A stretch of 64,000 nt of DNA from Colwellia sp. MB3u-41 (GCF_014076845.1 NZ_JACGUT010000084.1:248001-312000); one strand, 5' to 3'. Counted from the stretch's first letter, positions 1 to 9,444 are shown. The notes: generated by a model from the sequence alone, not told the origin. Made by a program: numbers and translations.

Positions 1-2
1 TT

Positions 3-173
3 ATGACTAAGGAGGATGTATTACAGCAAAAGCTATTTGCATTAAAATCTAGCATCGTCGTGAATAAATATATTTTAAAGTGTCACGTTCTTAATTCAAA
101 GAGACGTTACGGTAGTGTTGCTTGTGTTGTTTTTTCAGGGCGGTTGACAGGAATTGATGTCAGTCGAGTATGA
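3..173 (+). CDS. possible small ORF or tail of an upstream gene
   Basis: An open frame begins at an ATG at position 3 and runs 56 codons to a TGA at 171-173. It is open to the window edge, so it may be the C-terminal end of a gene lying to the left. The peptide (starts MTKEDVLQQ) has no motif I recognise. The AAGGAGG at 9-15 lies inside it and fits no long downstream frame. Treat as uncertain. Confidence 0.2.
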   Translation: MTKEDVLQQKLFALKSSIVVNKYILKCHVLNSKRRYGSVACVVFSGRLTGIDVSRV

Positions 174-405
174 TTAAGTCATGTTGATAACGCTATGAAA
201 TAGTTTTATATTTTTATCGCGTTTAACTTGGTTTTATTGAAGGTTGTAACAACTGTGTAGCTCTTATGTTATGTAGGTGTAGTTAGCGGGGCTTGTTAGC
301 TATTGTTTTCATTGGTTTTTATTTGCTTTTTTTTTGGTGGTGCATTGCTTAATACCCGATATTCACCTACATTATAGACCTTACGTCTTATTTGGCTGTT
401 TAGAT
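174..405. other. AT-rich leader with no gene seen
   Basis: This stretch precedes the porin-led operon and must hold its promoter. I saw no convincing sigma-70 pair, no terminator and no known riboswitch core. A GTTAGCGGGG stretch near 281-290 superficially recalls the cyclic-di-GMP GEMM motif, but the rest of that motif is absent. Confidence 0.4.
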
Positions 406-1659
406 ATGTTTCCTGTGCAATGCAAAAACCTGCTTGGTTTATTTCTTTTTTTATTTTTTTTTGTATCATACGCCCAAGCAAGTAATGGAGAAAATGATAA
501 ATTACAATTCAGTGGGTTTGCAACTTTAGGGGTGGTTTTCTCCGATTCTGACCATTATGGTTATCGTAAAGATGTCAGTTCAGATGAAGGGGTCTTTTCA
601 GGTGATATTGATTTTAAGCAACAATCATTGCTTGGTTTACAAGCGAACTGGTCTATTTCGCCTAACTTAGATGCTGTTTATCAAGGTGTACTGAGAGATT
701 TAGTTGAACCATCACTAGATAGATACACTACGCTGGCGTTCCTTCGCTATGAAGTCAATACAAATTGGAATGTAAGAGTCGGTCGAACGGCTCCTGATCT
801 TTTTTTATTAACAGAATACCGTGATGTTGATTTTTCTTATATTTGGGCAACTGCGCCCAATGAAGTCTATGGCATTATACCTTACCGAAGTATCGATGGC
901 ATTGATGTTACTTATAGTGAAAGAGGTTTAGGTGGTGTTTTTAAAACAAAATTATTCAGCGGTTCAAGTGAAGCAGAAATTTCTGGGGACTCGATAGTTC
1001 AAAAAGTCAAAATTGAAGACATTATGGGGATTTCTTTTTCTTTCGATCATTTTAATTGGACAGTTCAGGTAAAACATAGCCAAGTTAATATTGCCAATGA
1101 GCCTTTATCTAATATCTATTTAGCTGAAAATATTAGCCAAATCCCTGATTTCTTATGGCCTAATTCACAAAGCTTTGCTCAGTCATTATTACTTAAGAGT
1201 GAGAAAGTAAGCTACTTTTCGATAAGTGGTCAATACCAGTGGCATAATTGGTTAGCTTCTGCTGAAGTTTCACAAATCAATTCAAAAAGTGATGTCATTC
1301 CTAAAATAACCAGTGGCTATGCCGCTTTGTCATACCAACTTAATGCTCATCAATTTTATGGTATTTATGCTTTTACTGATTCCAAAAATTATGTTTTTAA
1401 TGAGCCTAACGTTAATGAAGTTGCCTTGAATGAACTTATTCAAGGTACAACGATGTTAATGAACTTTTATTCGGCAAATCAGCAAACTATCTCTTTGGGC
1501 TGGCGTTGCGATATTACCAACGATATTGCATCTTCATTGCAATGGAACCACACACAAGTTGACGAAACGGGTAGTGTATTATGGTTAAATAAAGCGAGTG
1601 AGCATAATTCAAAAGAAAGAGTTAATACCTTTCTATTAACATTGAGCATGGTTTTCTGA
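406..1659 (+). CDS. porin-like outer-membrane beta-barrel protein
   Basis: A predicted outer-membrane protein of about 417 residues. The frame is open from a TTG at 334, but the ATG at 406 is preferred because it gives a clean signal peptide: MFPVQCKN, a Leu/Phe-rich core, then a cut after SYAQA. The mature part has alternating aromatic/polar strands and ends in LSMVF, with the C-terminal Phe typical of outer-membrane barrels. It is the first gene of a four-gene operon; its TGA overlaps the next ATG by one base. Similar barrels sit beside phosphate-binding-like proteins and GGDEF proteins in other marine gammaproteobacteria (recalled, not searched). The substrate is unknown. A role in letting a signal molecule reach the periplasmic partners encoded downstream is inference. 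Confidence 0.75.
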   Translation: MFPVQCKNLLGLFLFLFFFVSYAQASNGENDKLQFSGFATLGVVFSDSDHYGYRKDVSSDEGVFSGDIDFKQQSLLGLQANWSISPNLDAVYQGVLRDLVEPSLDRYTTLAFLRYEVNTNWNVRVGRTAPDLFLLTEYRDVDFSYIWATAPNEVYGIIPYRSIDGIDVTYSERGLGGVFKTKLFSGSSEAEISGDSIVQKVKIEDIMGISFSFDHFNWTVQVKHSQVNIANEPLSNIYLAENISQIPDFLWPNSQSFAQSLLLKSEKVSYFSISGQYQWHNWLASAEVSQINSKSDVIPKITSGYAALSYQLNAHQFYGIYAFTDSKNYVFNEPNVNEVALNELIQGTTMLMNFYSANQQTISLGWRCDITNDIASSLQWNHTQVDETGSVLWLNKASEHNSKERVNTFLLTLSMVF

Positions 1660-2093
1660 TGAGTCATATTAAGCAAGTCTTTGTCATACTCTTACTGGCA
1701 TTATTTATTGAGCCTGTTTCAGCTAAAGAGCCATTGGTGGTGGTGGTTAATAAGGACAATCCAGTTGAGCAATTATCTCGCTCAGAACTTATTGATTTGT
1801 TTATGGGTAAATATGTGGCTTTTCCTAATGATATTAAGGCGATACCCGTTGAACTTAATAGTGATCATCAGATTAAAGTTGAATTTTATCAAAATCTTGT
1901 TGGAATGCCCTTGTCACGAGTTAACGCTTATTGGTCAAGATTACGTTTTACCGGTAGAAAACGAATGGCAGTGTTCAAATCAAATGAAAACGATTTAATT
2001 GCCTTTATCACCGCTAATAAGCAAGCTATTGGTTATGTGCCACAGTCACTCATCACAAAAGATTTAAAGGTTGTTTATATTTTAAATGAATAA
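1659..2093 (+). CDS. small PstS-like periplasmic binding protein
   Basis: A 144-residue exported protein with a signal peptide of about 22 residues ending VSAKE. The mature sequence fits the PBP-like (phosphate ABC transporter substrate-binding) family. It opens VVVNKDNP, then has SRSELIDLFMGK, the conserved YWSRLRFTG segment near residues 87-95, and a late IGYVPQSL. At this length it is a compact single-lobe version, and no ABC permease or ATPase gene is nearby. It is therefore more likely a sensor or adaptor than a transport component. The ATG overlaps the porin stop by one base, and its own 3' end overlaps the diguanylate cyclase start by 8 bases, which implies translational coupling. Phosphate as ligand is not shown by the sequence. 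Confidence 0.8.
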   Translation: MSHIKQVFVILLLALFIEPVSAKEPLVVVVNKDNPVEQLSRSELIDLFMGKYVAFPNDIKAIPVELNSDHQIKVEFYQNLVGMPLSRVNAYWSRLRFTGRKRMAVFKSNENDLIAFITANKQAIGYVPQSLITKDLKVVYILNE

Positions 2094-3681
2094 ATCAGGT
2101 TTAGTTATTCGATTGGCAATCGTCATTGTCTTTACAGCCGTCATTGTTGGGCTTATTACCACCCAACTTTTCTCCCGATTTACGTTTGTCAACGAACAGG
2201 AACTGGGTAAGCAAAGTATTAAACAACTCTATAGTACAGTTTCTCCTACCGCTTCAATTGCTAGTTACTTGAATGATAAAGGCCTTGCTGAGGAAGTTGT
2301 TAATGGATTGATTAGTAATGATATTGTTACAGCCGCAGCTATTCAAACAGAGACATTACGCGTGGAAAGTGAAAACTATCAAAAGTCTACAGCTTCAGTC
2401 GCGTTTGATTTATTCTCGCCTTTTCAAAAAGATAATAAAGTCGGCGTGCTGTTTGTTAAAATCAATGACAGTTACCTTGCAGCCAAAGCGAATAAAATAA
2501 GTGCAACTAATACCTTTGTTGTGGCTATTGAGGCTTTAATTATTACTATTATTTCAATTTTAGTGACTTATTATGTTATTACCCAGCCTATTTTAAACAT
2601 TGGTAAAGCGCTTCATTTAATAAGACCTGGCACTAGCGAGCGAATAAAAAAACCTCATTCACATCAACAAAGTGAAATTGGCCAACTGACGGATGATGTA
2701 AATGACTTATTAGCGAAGGCCGAGCAACAGATGCTCAGAGAGAAAAGTCTTAGAAATGAGGTTCAAGTACTTGAGTCAAAATTTAGAATGCTCTTTGAAA
2801 ATGCGACTTCTGCTATTGTGTTAGTTGCGCCACAGGGCGACATACTGCTCTATAATGAGGCTTTTGAAAAGTTAATTGATAAGCTTAATTTATCTTTGAA
2901 AAAAAATTATGGCCAATACTTGGAAGATCTCTTTATTAAGAAAAAAGTACTGCATGAACAGATATTAATTGCTTTTGCTAATAACGAGTCAGCCGCTGCA
3001 GAGCTAGAGTTGATCTCGTATCAAGATGATAAAATTTGGGTACAGGTGCTAGTAACACGGTTGATCACTGATGATTTTCTAGAGAGCTATCAAATAACTT
3101 TACATGATATTTCTAAAAGTAAGTATAAAATATCATTGCTTGATCAAAAAGCTAATTATGATGGCTTAACTCATTTACTTAATCGCCAGGCGGCAGAGCA
3201 ACATCTTAGGCAATTAACAGAAAGCCATAGTCCTTTTGCTTTAATCATGATGGATTTAAATGACTTTAAACCCATTAATGATGTTTTTGGTCATGATTCT
3301 GGAGATGAATTACTAATTCATGTTTCAAGCCAACTTCTTAAAATTTTGAGGAAAGCTGATGTATTATCGCGTTGGGGAGGGGATGAATTTGTCATTATTT
3401 TACCCAATACTTCGAGGGAAGAAGTGATCAAAGTATGTGCTAAATTAGCGGCTAAATTAAGTAAGCCATATTATCTTTCACAATACGATCAGAGTGTTTT
3501 TGTCACGGCAAGTATGGGGGTGAGTTTTTACCCCGATGATCAAGTGGAATTATTAGAGTTAATTAGATCAGCTGACAAAGCGATGTATCAAGTAAAAAAA
3601 GAAAAGTTGACTAACAATGACCTTCATTTGGCCTTTACTCATGATCCCGCCAATATAGAAAATGACAGTAAACGTCAATGA
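2086..3681 (+). CDS. membrane diguanylate cyclase (HAMP-PAS-GGDEF)
   Basis: Predicted to make cyclic-di-GMP from two GTP at the inner membrane. The 531 residues show a TM helix at about 8-30, a periplasmic sensor loop of about 110 residues, a second TM near 140-163, a HAMP-like linker, a PAS-like domain at about 230-345 and a GGDEF domain from about 355. The active motif GGDEF is intact at 431-435. An RxxD inhibitory site (RKAD, 422-425) lies exactly five residues before it, so product feedback inhibition is expected. The start overlaps the binding-protein gene and the stop overlaps the EAL gene (ATGA). The periplasmic loop is a natural place for the binding protein encoded just upstream to act; that contact is inferred. 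Confidence 0.92.
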   Translation: MNKSGLVIRLAIVIVFTAVIVGLITTQLFSRFTFVNEQELGKQSIKQLYSTVSPTASIASYLNDKGLAEEVVNGLISNDIVTAAAIQTETLRVESENYQKSTASVAFDLFSPFQKDNKVGVLFVKINDSYLAAKANKISATNTFVVAIEALIITIISILVTYYVITQPILNIGKALHLIRPGTSERIKKPHSHQQSEIGQLTDDVNDLLAKAEQQMLREKSLRNEVQVLESKFRMLFENATSAIVLVAPQGDILLYNEAFEKLIDKLNLSLKKNYGQYLEDLFIKKKVLHEQILIAFANNESAAAELELISYQDDKIWVQVLVTRLITDDFLESYQITLHDISKSKYKISLLDQKANYDGLTHLLNRQAAEQHLRQLTESHSPFALIMMDLNDFKPINDVFGHDSGDELLIHVSSQLLKILRKADVLSRWGGDEFVIILPNTSREEVIKVCAKLAAKLSKPYYLSQYDQSVFVTASMGVSFYPDDQVELLELIRSADKAMYQVKKEKLTNNDLHLAFTHDPANIENDSKRQ

Positions 3682-5597
3682 AAATAAACAATAATAAAGT
3701 GACGCACTCTTCGATTACATTATCCTCAGGGTATACAAAGGTCCTTCAACTTCAATTAACACTCAAGGCATTGATTACCATTGCGGTCTTACTATTGATG
3801 AGTGAGCTGTTTTTTAATCGATTTTCGGCTTTGGCTTTGGCGATGTCTTTGTCAGTTATCATGTTCATCCTTTTCTTCTTATGGGCTTCTGCCGATACTT
3901 ACAGTGTTATTTCAGGCATGGTGTTGTGGTCAGTGGCGGTGTTTATTACCTACGCTTGCTGGATAGGAAATGGCATTTTTGATACCAGTATATTAGCTTT
4001 TCCTTGCTTACTTATGCTGGCGGCTATCTTATCAGGTAAATTGATTTTTATTTCTCTTTTTGTCTACCTTATTAGTGCGTTGTGCTTTTTTGCTTTTGCG
4101 CATAATCAAGGCTTATTGGCGGGAGCACACCTTTTTGAAACACTACCTTTATGGGATCGAATGTTTAGCTACATTATAATGTTAGTATTTTTTTCGGTTG
4201 GTGTTTTTTATGTTTTTGCCGATATAAAAAAAAGGTTTAAAAATATTTTAGATAAAAATGCGTCACTTGAATTATCAATCAGTCGTTTAATAAAACGAAG
4301 TGGTTATGACCCGTTAACACGGTTACCCAATGAAAATGTTTGTAAAGTAGACCTTGATGAAATACTACAGCAACAAAAATCATCTAGCCATATCTTAGCT
4401 TTCATCACCTTAAATATTAGTAATCAAGATTTAATTAAGATGAATTACAGTCATAGCGTTTGTAATAAAACATTAAAGTTACTGGCTAATAAACTGACAG
4501 GTTATGCAAATGATAAGACCGTTATTTATCGATTCCAACAAAATCAATTTGTTATTTTAAGGCACTCACCTGATCATCGGGGAATCAACCAGTTTGCTGA
4601 AAAAATGTATCAAGTTTGCTCGCAAACCTTTCATGTCGAACATTTCGATATTGTGTTTAATCCTATCATAGGTATAGCGTTAGCGCCTTTTGATGGTAGT
4701 TCTATGGAAGAGCTTAGGCACAATTCATACCTTGCAATGCATACTAAAGATGAAGGCAATAAAGCTAATTTAAGTTTCTTTGATCAGGTGATGGCCACTA
4801 AAGAGCAAGAAAAATTACAGCTAACTAAGTCATTAAGAAATGCTACGGTAAATAACGAATTTGTTTTACATTTTCAACCAAAAGTTGATTTAGCAACAGG
4901 ACAAATTATTGGTGCAGAAGCCTTAATTCGTTGGAATAGCCCAGAACATGGCTTTATACCACCAACGGTATTTATTCCTTTAGCGGAGCAGGTTGGAGTG
5001 ATTTCTGATATTACTCACTGGGTTATCGAACACTCTGTTAATGCTTGTAAGCATTGGCATGAACTAGGCTTTAATAAGCTATGCGTGGCGGTAAATTTAT
5101 CAGCAGCTGATTTTAAGCGCGGTAATCTTGTGACATATACCATGAGTATTTTACATCAAGCGAAGTTATCAGCACACTTTTTAGAGCTAGAGTTGACTGA
5201 GTCTATGTTAATGGAAGATATAAATCATATTCAAAAGCAAATTAACGAGTTATCTGCTTTTGGTCTCTCATTTTCTATTGATGATTTTGGCACAGGTTAC
5301 TCAAACTTGGGGTATTTGACAAAATTTAATGTCAGCAGTATTAAACTTGATCGGTCATTTGTGATGAATATTCGTCATTCAAGTAATGAGCTACAAATCG
5401 TTAAAGCGATTATAGAAATGAGCAAAAGTTTGAATATTACCAACATTGCTGAGGGTATTGAAGATACAGAAACAGCCAAGTTGCTCACCCAATTAGGCTG
5501 TGAAGTTGGTCAAGGTTATCTTTGGTCAAAGCCTTTGCCTCAGCAGGAATTTATCGCCTTATTGTCTCATGAAAATAACGTCATTCAATCTGTTTAA
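3678..5597 (+). CDS. membrane cyclic-di-GMP phosphodiesterase (degenerate GGDEF + EAL)
   Basis: A 639-residue protein with a multi-helix membrane domain (about residues 25-185), a GGDEF-family domain and a C-terminal EAL domain. The GGDEF signature is replaced by QQNQF (287-291), so this domain cannot cyclise GTP and is probably regulatory. The EAL domain keeps its catalytic features: EAL at 414-416, LELTES, and DDFGTGYSNL. It should hydrolyse cyclic-di-GMP to pGpG. The ATG sits in an ATGA overlap with the cyclase stop, so synthesis and breakdown enzymes are translated as a coupled pair. It is the last gene of the porin-led operon and converges on the kinase gene. Confidence 0.92.
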   Translation: MKINNNKVTHSSITLSSGYTKVLQLQLTLKALITIAVLLLMSELFFNRFSALALAMSLSVIMFILFFLWASADTYSVISGMVLWSVAVFITYACWIGNGIFDTSILAFPCLLMLAAILSGKLIFISLFVYLISALCFFAFAHNQGLLAGAHLFETLPLWDRMFSYIIMLVFFSVGVFYVFADIKKRFKNILDKNASLELSISRLIKRSGYDPLTRLPNENVCKVDLDEILQQQKSSSHILAFITLNISNQDLIKMNYSHSVCNKTLKLLANKLTGYANDKTVIYRFQQNQFVILRHSPDHRGINQFAEKMYQVCSQTFHVEHFDIVFNPIIGIALAPFDGSSMEELRHNSYLAMHTKDEGNKANLSFFDQVMATKEQEKLQLTKSLRNATVNNEFVLHFQPKVDLATGQIIGAEALIRWNSPEHGFIPPTVFIPLAEQVGVISDITHWVIEHSVNACKHWHELGFNKLCVAVNLSAADFKRGNLVTYTMSILHQAKLSAHFLELELTESMLMEDINHIQKQINELSAFGLSFSIDDFGTGYSNLGYLTKFNVSSIKLDRSFVMNIRHSSNELQIVKAIIEMSKSLNITNIAEGIEDTETAKLLTQLGCEVGQGYLWSKPLPQQEFIALLSHENNVIQSV

Positions 5598-5637
5598 TAT
5601 GTGCAGTAGAAGTTAGTAAATAAGGTTCACTGCTAAA

Positions 5638-5662
5638 TAATCGCCACTAAAAGTAGCGATTA
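5638..5662. terminator. weak convergent hairpin
   Basis: TAATCGC and GCGATTA arms with inner ACT/AGT pairs sit between the converging EAL and kinase genes. One mismatch on the plus strand becomes a G-U pair on the minus strand, so it may serve the kinase gene. The T-tract is poor. Confidence 0.4.
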
Positions 5663-5691
5663 AAATGGAATTTATGATTATAAAAAAACCT

Positions 5692-7008
5692 TTAAGCCAG
5701 CGATTTTAATTGTTCTACAATTCTGGAAAATGTTGGTCTTTTAAAGAGATCTTTTTGCATACAGTTGTCTTTTATTGTTGCCAGCGCTTTATATTGCTCA
5801 GTTATTTTTGAGTGGTGGCACAAAGGTAATAAATCGTCTAATAAGCAGCCAAAAGCTCTTACTTCAATCGCTTGCATTGCCACTTGTTGGCCTTTGGGGA
5901 GTACCTGCAGATTTGAAGCCGCACCAAAGTCACCAAACAGCATATTTGCGTTTTCATCAACCATCGTATTGTGAGCATAAATATCACCGTGGCTAATGTT
6001 ATTCGCATGTAAGTGACGCAATGTATCAGCCATATTAAGCGCAATCTTTGTAATATTTTTTACTTCTAATACTCCCTCGTTAGGGAACGTATCTCGAGTA
6101 CAGGTTTTTAATGATGGGGGTAAACCTAAATTATAAAAGCTGGCTGGAATTAACTCCATGACTAACGCGAGTTGTTCCTTTGACATGATTTTAGCAATGA
6201 CTTTTATTAAGCTTTTATGTTCGCCAGCTTGTAAACAGTTATTTAATTCATCAATTGGGTAGCCGTCGCTAGTTATTTCTCCCTTGAACAATTTCACTGC
6301 GATATCGTTATTTGAATTAATGGTTGATGGTTTCTTTAGCCACGTTGCTTGATGAATAACTCCCGAAGCGCCTTCACCTAACTTGTGCTTTAACTCAAAG
6401 TCTTCTCGTGAAACACTGATCATATTAGCGGTTATTTGTGGGGAGGCATTGCGGAAATTATTCCCTGAGAACGCTAGCCAGGCTAATTTTGGTAATTGAA
6501 ATAGCCAATTTGGTAGCATTGATAATTGATTAGCAGAAAGTCGTATTAATTCTAGGTTTTTACAGTTTTCCATGGTCTCGGGTAATTGCTGTAATTGATT
6601 GCCGGCAAACGCAAACTTTTGTAAACGTGTTAACCCACCCATTGAGTTGGGTAATCTGGCTATTTTATTATCCGTTAAGATCAACCAACGTGTTCTTATA
6701 GGCAGTACGTCTTCATCGATAGACGTTAATTTATTGGATTTAAAGCTGATCATTTCTAGTTGCGGGCAGGCTGCTAATACAGCCGGAATAGTTTCAAAAT
6801 TATTATTTGTTAAAAATAATATTTTAAGTTTTTTTAATGAAGATAACTGATCAGGTAAAGTGGTTAATTGGTTATTAGCTAAATCTAAGACTTCAAGCGA
6901 GTTCGCTAATGAGAATATTTCCATTGGAAATTCAGTTAAATTCTCACTGAGGGTTAAATGCGTTATATCTGAATGTTTACCGGAATTGAGCTGGGCTAAT
7001 GTTTGCAA
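5692..7008 (-). CDS. leucine-rich-repeat protein kinase
   Basis: A soluble 438-residue protein joining about seven leucine-rich repeats (residues about 15-190; pattern LxxLxLxxNxLxxLP) to a eukaryotic-like Ser/Thr kinase domain (about 200-438). Kinase landmarks are in order: glycine loop GEGASG near 208, AVKLFKG lysine near 236, catalytic loop HGDIYAHN near 340 (Asp and Asn kept, Gly replacing the Arg of HRD), and GDFG near 359. An ALFxE-like activation end is not obvious. EVRAFGCLL matches the helix-F region. There is no signal peptide or TM segment, so it should act in the cytosol. Repeats would bind a protein partner; no substrate is indicated by the neighbours. Transcribed alone, convergent with the cyclic-di-GMP operon. 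Confidence 0.88.
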   Translation of the reverse strand: MQTLAQLNSGKHSDITHLTLSENLTEFPMEIFSLANSLEVLDLANNQLTTLPDQLSSLKKLKILFLTNNNFETIPAVLAACPQLEMISFKSNKLTSIDEDVLPIRTRWLILTDNKIARLPNSMGGLTRLQKFAFAGNQLQQLPETMENCKNLELIRLSANQLSMLPNWLFQLPKLAWLAFSGNNFRNASPQITANMISVSREDFELKHKLGEGASGVIHQATWLKKPSTINSNNDIAVKLFKGEITSDGYPIDELNNCLQAGEHKSLIKVIAKIMSKEQLALVMELIPASFYNLGLPPSLKTCTRDTFPNEGVLEVKNITKIALNMADTLRHLHANNISHGDIYAHNTMVDENANMLFGDFGAASNLQVLPKGQQVAMQAIEVRAFGCLLDDLLPLCHHSKITEQYKALATIKDNCMQKDLFKRPTFSRIVEQLKSLA

Positions 7009-7227
7009 GATAAAGCCTAATTGGGCGCTAAAATTTGCCGCTATTTTACCGTGAAACTAAAATAAGCTAAAGCGCTTTAATATTTTTGGCGTAAATTGGG
7101 TGTTCTTATGCGAGTATTAATGATTGTTTCCTGTTTGGTTAACGTTAAAGCGATTATTGTCATATGACTTAATCCCTTTATTAACCTTAGTTTACTAATT
7201 TACCTTACTGATAAAATAAGAGTTACC

Positions 7228-7683
7228 ATGTATAAAATACAAAAAAAAATTATTATTACCAGTGTTGTGATAGCTTTTTTCGTTGGTGCTTCAGCGAACG
7301 CACAGCATTACCAACAAAATATCGATAAAAACAGCTTGGTAACATTTAAACATATTATGCAAGGTTTGTTATCTGAAACTAAGATGATTACACAAGGTAT
7401 TATTTTAGAAGACTTTACGCTTATTAACGATGCGACAGAGAATATTATTAATCATCCAAAACCGGCAATGTCACAAAGGAAAAAATTGATGAAGGCCTTA
7501 GGTGATGATATTGCAACATTCAAAGGGTTGGATCACATTGTACACAGAGGTGCGATGAAAATTCAGCAAGCAGCAAAGGATAAAAATATGGTTGTTGTGA
7601 TAGCCGAATATCAAAAGTTAATTACCGGTTGTCAATCATGCCATAGCACTTTTAAAGCCAGGCTGTCGAAAGCTTTGTTATAG
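7228..7683 (+). CDS. cytochrome c'-like (class II) periplasmic haem protein
   Basis: A 151-residue exported protein: basic N-terminus, hydrophobic core, and a probable cut after ASANA. The rest is helical and ends with one haem-binding motif CQSCH at 135-139, close to the C-terminus. That arrangement is typical of class II cytochromes c, four-helix bundles with the haem near the end. It should be matured by the cytochrome c assembly system in the periplasm. The sixth-ligand state and redox partner cannot be read from the sequence. The gene stands alone, divergent from the kinase gene. Confidence 0.8.
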   Translation: MYKIQKKIIITSVVIAFFVGASANAQHYQQNIDKNSLVTFKHIMQGLLSETKMITQGIILEDFTLINDATENIINHPKPAMSQRKKLMKALGDDIATFKGLDHIVHRGAMKIQQAAKDKNMVVVIAEYQKLITGCQSCHSTFKARLSKALL

Positions 7684-7812
7684 TACGCTCGCTGAATTTT
7701 TTATGGGGCGTATTCAGCTCTTATCAGTTTTTTGTTTTAAATGCATATTGCAAAATGCAAACTGACAGTGAATACTTCCTACTCAATTCTATTCTCCAAT
7801 TAGTCGCTTATT

Positions 7813-9414
7813 TTGTCTTATCTAGATTTTAATATTGAAAATAAATTTTCTTCTCAATTACCTAAAGATTTAGAAGAATCTATTTTTCCACACCAAGTGC
7901 ATTCTGCTGCTTTCTCCTGGGTAACCCCTAAAAGAACATCAAATCCTCAATTGATCGCCAGTAGTCGTGATGCTGCTGCAATGTTGGGCTTAAGTACAGA
8001 ACAACTAAAGAGTGATGAATTTTTACAATTGTTTACCGGTAATATTGTTCCCGAAGAATTTTCACCTTATGCGATGTGCTATGGCGGGCATCAGTTTGGA
8101 CACTGGGCTGGACAATTAGGCGATGGCCGAGCGATTAATTTAGCTGAAGTAAATACCCCATCATATGGCCATAAAGTACTCCAGCTAAAAGGTGCTGGGC
8201 CAACACCCTTTTCACGAACAGCTGACGGCTTAGCGGTCTTGCGCTCATCAGTACGAGAGTTCTTATGTTCAGAAGCGATGTTTCATCTAGGTATTCCTAC
8301 AACCCGAGCGCTGAGTTTATCGTTAACGGGTGATAGCGTCGTTCGAGATATGTTTTATAACGGTAATGCGAAAGCTGAATTAGGCGCTGTTGTTTGTAGG
8401 GTGTCTTCTTCATTTATGCGTTTTGGTAGTATTGAACTACCAGCTTATCGTAAAGATAAAGCATTGTTAAAGCAGCTCGTTGATTATTCAATTAAACGGG
8501 ACTTTCCTGAATTATTAAATGAATACGCTGACGACCCTATTCAACGTTATTTAGCGTGGTTTGAGGAAATTGCTCAACGTACTTGTCGACTGATGGTGGA
8601 TTGGATGCGGGTGGGCTTTGTTCATGGGGTAATGAATACCGATAATATGTCCTTAATCGGTGAAACCATTGATTATGGACCTTATGGTTGGATTGATAAT
8701 TTTGATTTGTCTTGGACACCCAATACGACAGATGCTCAAGGTAAGCGATACCGTTTTGGCAAACAGGGGGAAATTTCGCAATGGAACTTATTTCAATTAG
8801 CGAACGCTATCTATCCGTTGATAGCAGAATCTGCACCACTAGAAACCATATTAAATAATTACAGCAAAACGTATCAACAACAATGGCATGCAATGATGTC
8901 GAACAAACTAGGTATTACGAGCGAAGCTATAAACCATAAAGCGGATACTGAATTGTTTTTAGCACTTGAAATCTTATTGGGTGATATAGAAACAGACATG
9001 ACTATTTTTTATCGTTTATTGGCTGATTTTAGTTATAACGAAAAAGTGAAAGAAAATAATTTTAATCATTTTGCCGATTGTTTCTATCTAGAGGAGCAGT
9101 TGACGATAGATCATCAATCACGTTTTTCTTTATGGTTAGAAAGCTACGCTCATCGAATTCAGCAAGACGGAAAAACAGCAGAGCAAAGAAAAGCGGCGAT
9201 GAATAAAGTGAACCCTAAATATGTCTTGCGTAATTATTTAGCACAACAAGCCATTGAGCTTGCAGAACAAGGGGATTATAGCAAGTTACACGAATTACAA
9301 AAGGTTCTGGAAAAACCTTACGATGAACAAATAGCGTTTCATCATTACAGTGAAAAGCGTCCTGAGTGGGCGAGAAATAAAGCAGGTTGTTCGATGTTAT
9401 CGTGCAGCTCTTAA
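7813..9414 (+). CDS. selO: protein adenylyltransferase SelO (YdiU family)
   Basis: Pseudokinase-fold AMPylase that moves AMP from ATP to Ser, Thr or Tyr of target proteins, linked to redox stress responses in E. coli. The 533 residues carry the family hallmarks: CYGGHQFGHWAGQLGDGRA, KGAGPTPFSR.DG, SSVREFL, GFVHGVMNTDN and YGPYGW. The C-terminus ends SCSS; this Cys aligns with the selenocysteine of animal SelO. A TTG start is forced: an in-frame TAG lies at 7801-7803 and the next Met is deep inside the domain. It is somewhat longer than E. coli SelO (478). It is followed by a hairpin terminator shared with convergent pheA. Confidence 0.93.
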   Translation: MSYLDFNIENKFSSQLPKDLEESIFPHQVHSAAFSWVTPKRTSNPQLIASSRDAAAMLGLSTEQLKSDEFLQLFTGNIVPEEFSPYAMCYGGHQFGHWAGQLGDGRAINLAEVNTPSYGHKVLQLKGAGPTPFSRTADGLAVLRSSVREFLCSEAMFHLGIPTTRALSLSLTGDSVVRDMFYNGNAKAELGAVVCRVSSSFMRFGSIELPAYRKDKALLKQLVDYSIKRDFPELLNEYADDPIQRYLAWFEEIAQRTCRLMVDWMRVGFVHGVMNTDNMSLIGETIDYGPYGWIDNFDLSWTPNTTDAQGKRYRFGKQGEISQWNLFQLANAIYPLIAESAPLETILNNYSKTYQQQWHAMMSNKLGITSEAINHKADTELFLALEILLGDIETDMTIFYRLLADFSYNEKVKENNFNHFADCFYLEEQLTIDHQSRFSLWLESYAHRIQQDGKTAEQRKAAMNKVNPKYVLRNYLAQQAIELAEQGDYSKLHELQKVLEKPYDEQIAFHHYSEKRPEWARNKAGCSMLSCSS

Positions 9415-9444
9415 AGCGTTATTAAATAGCGCTTAAAACTAAAG

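Noticed and set aside
174-405. Possible cyclic-di-GMP GEMM riboswitch before the GGDEF/EAL operon
   Set aside because: Only a short GTTAGCGGGG resemblance exists; the conserved 5' CACGCA and the ACGCAAAG core are missing.
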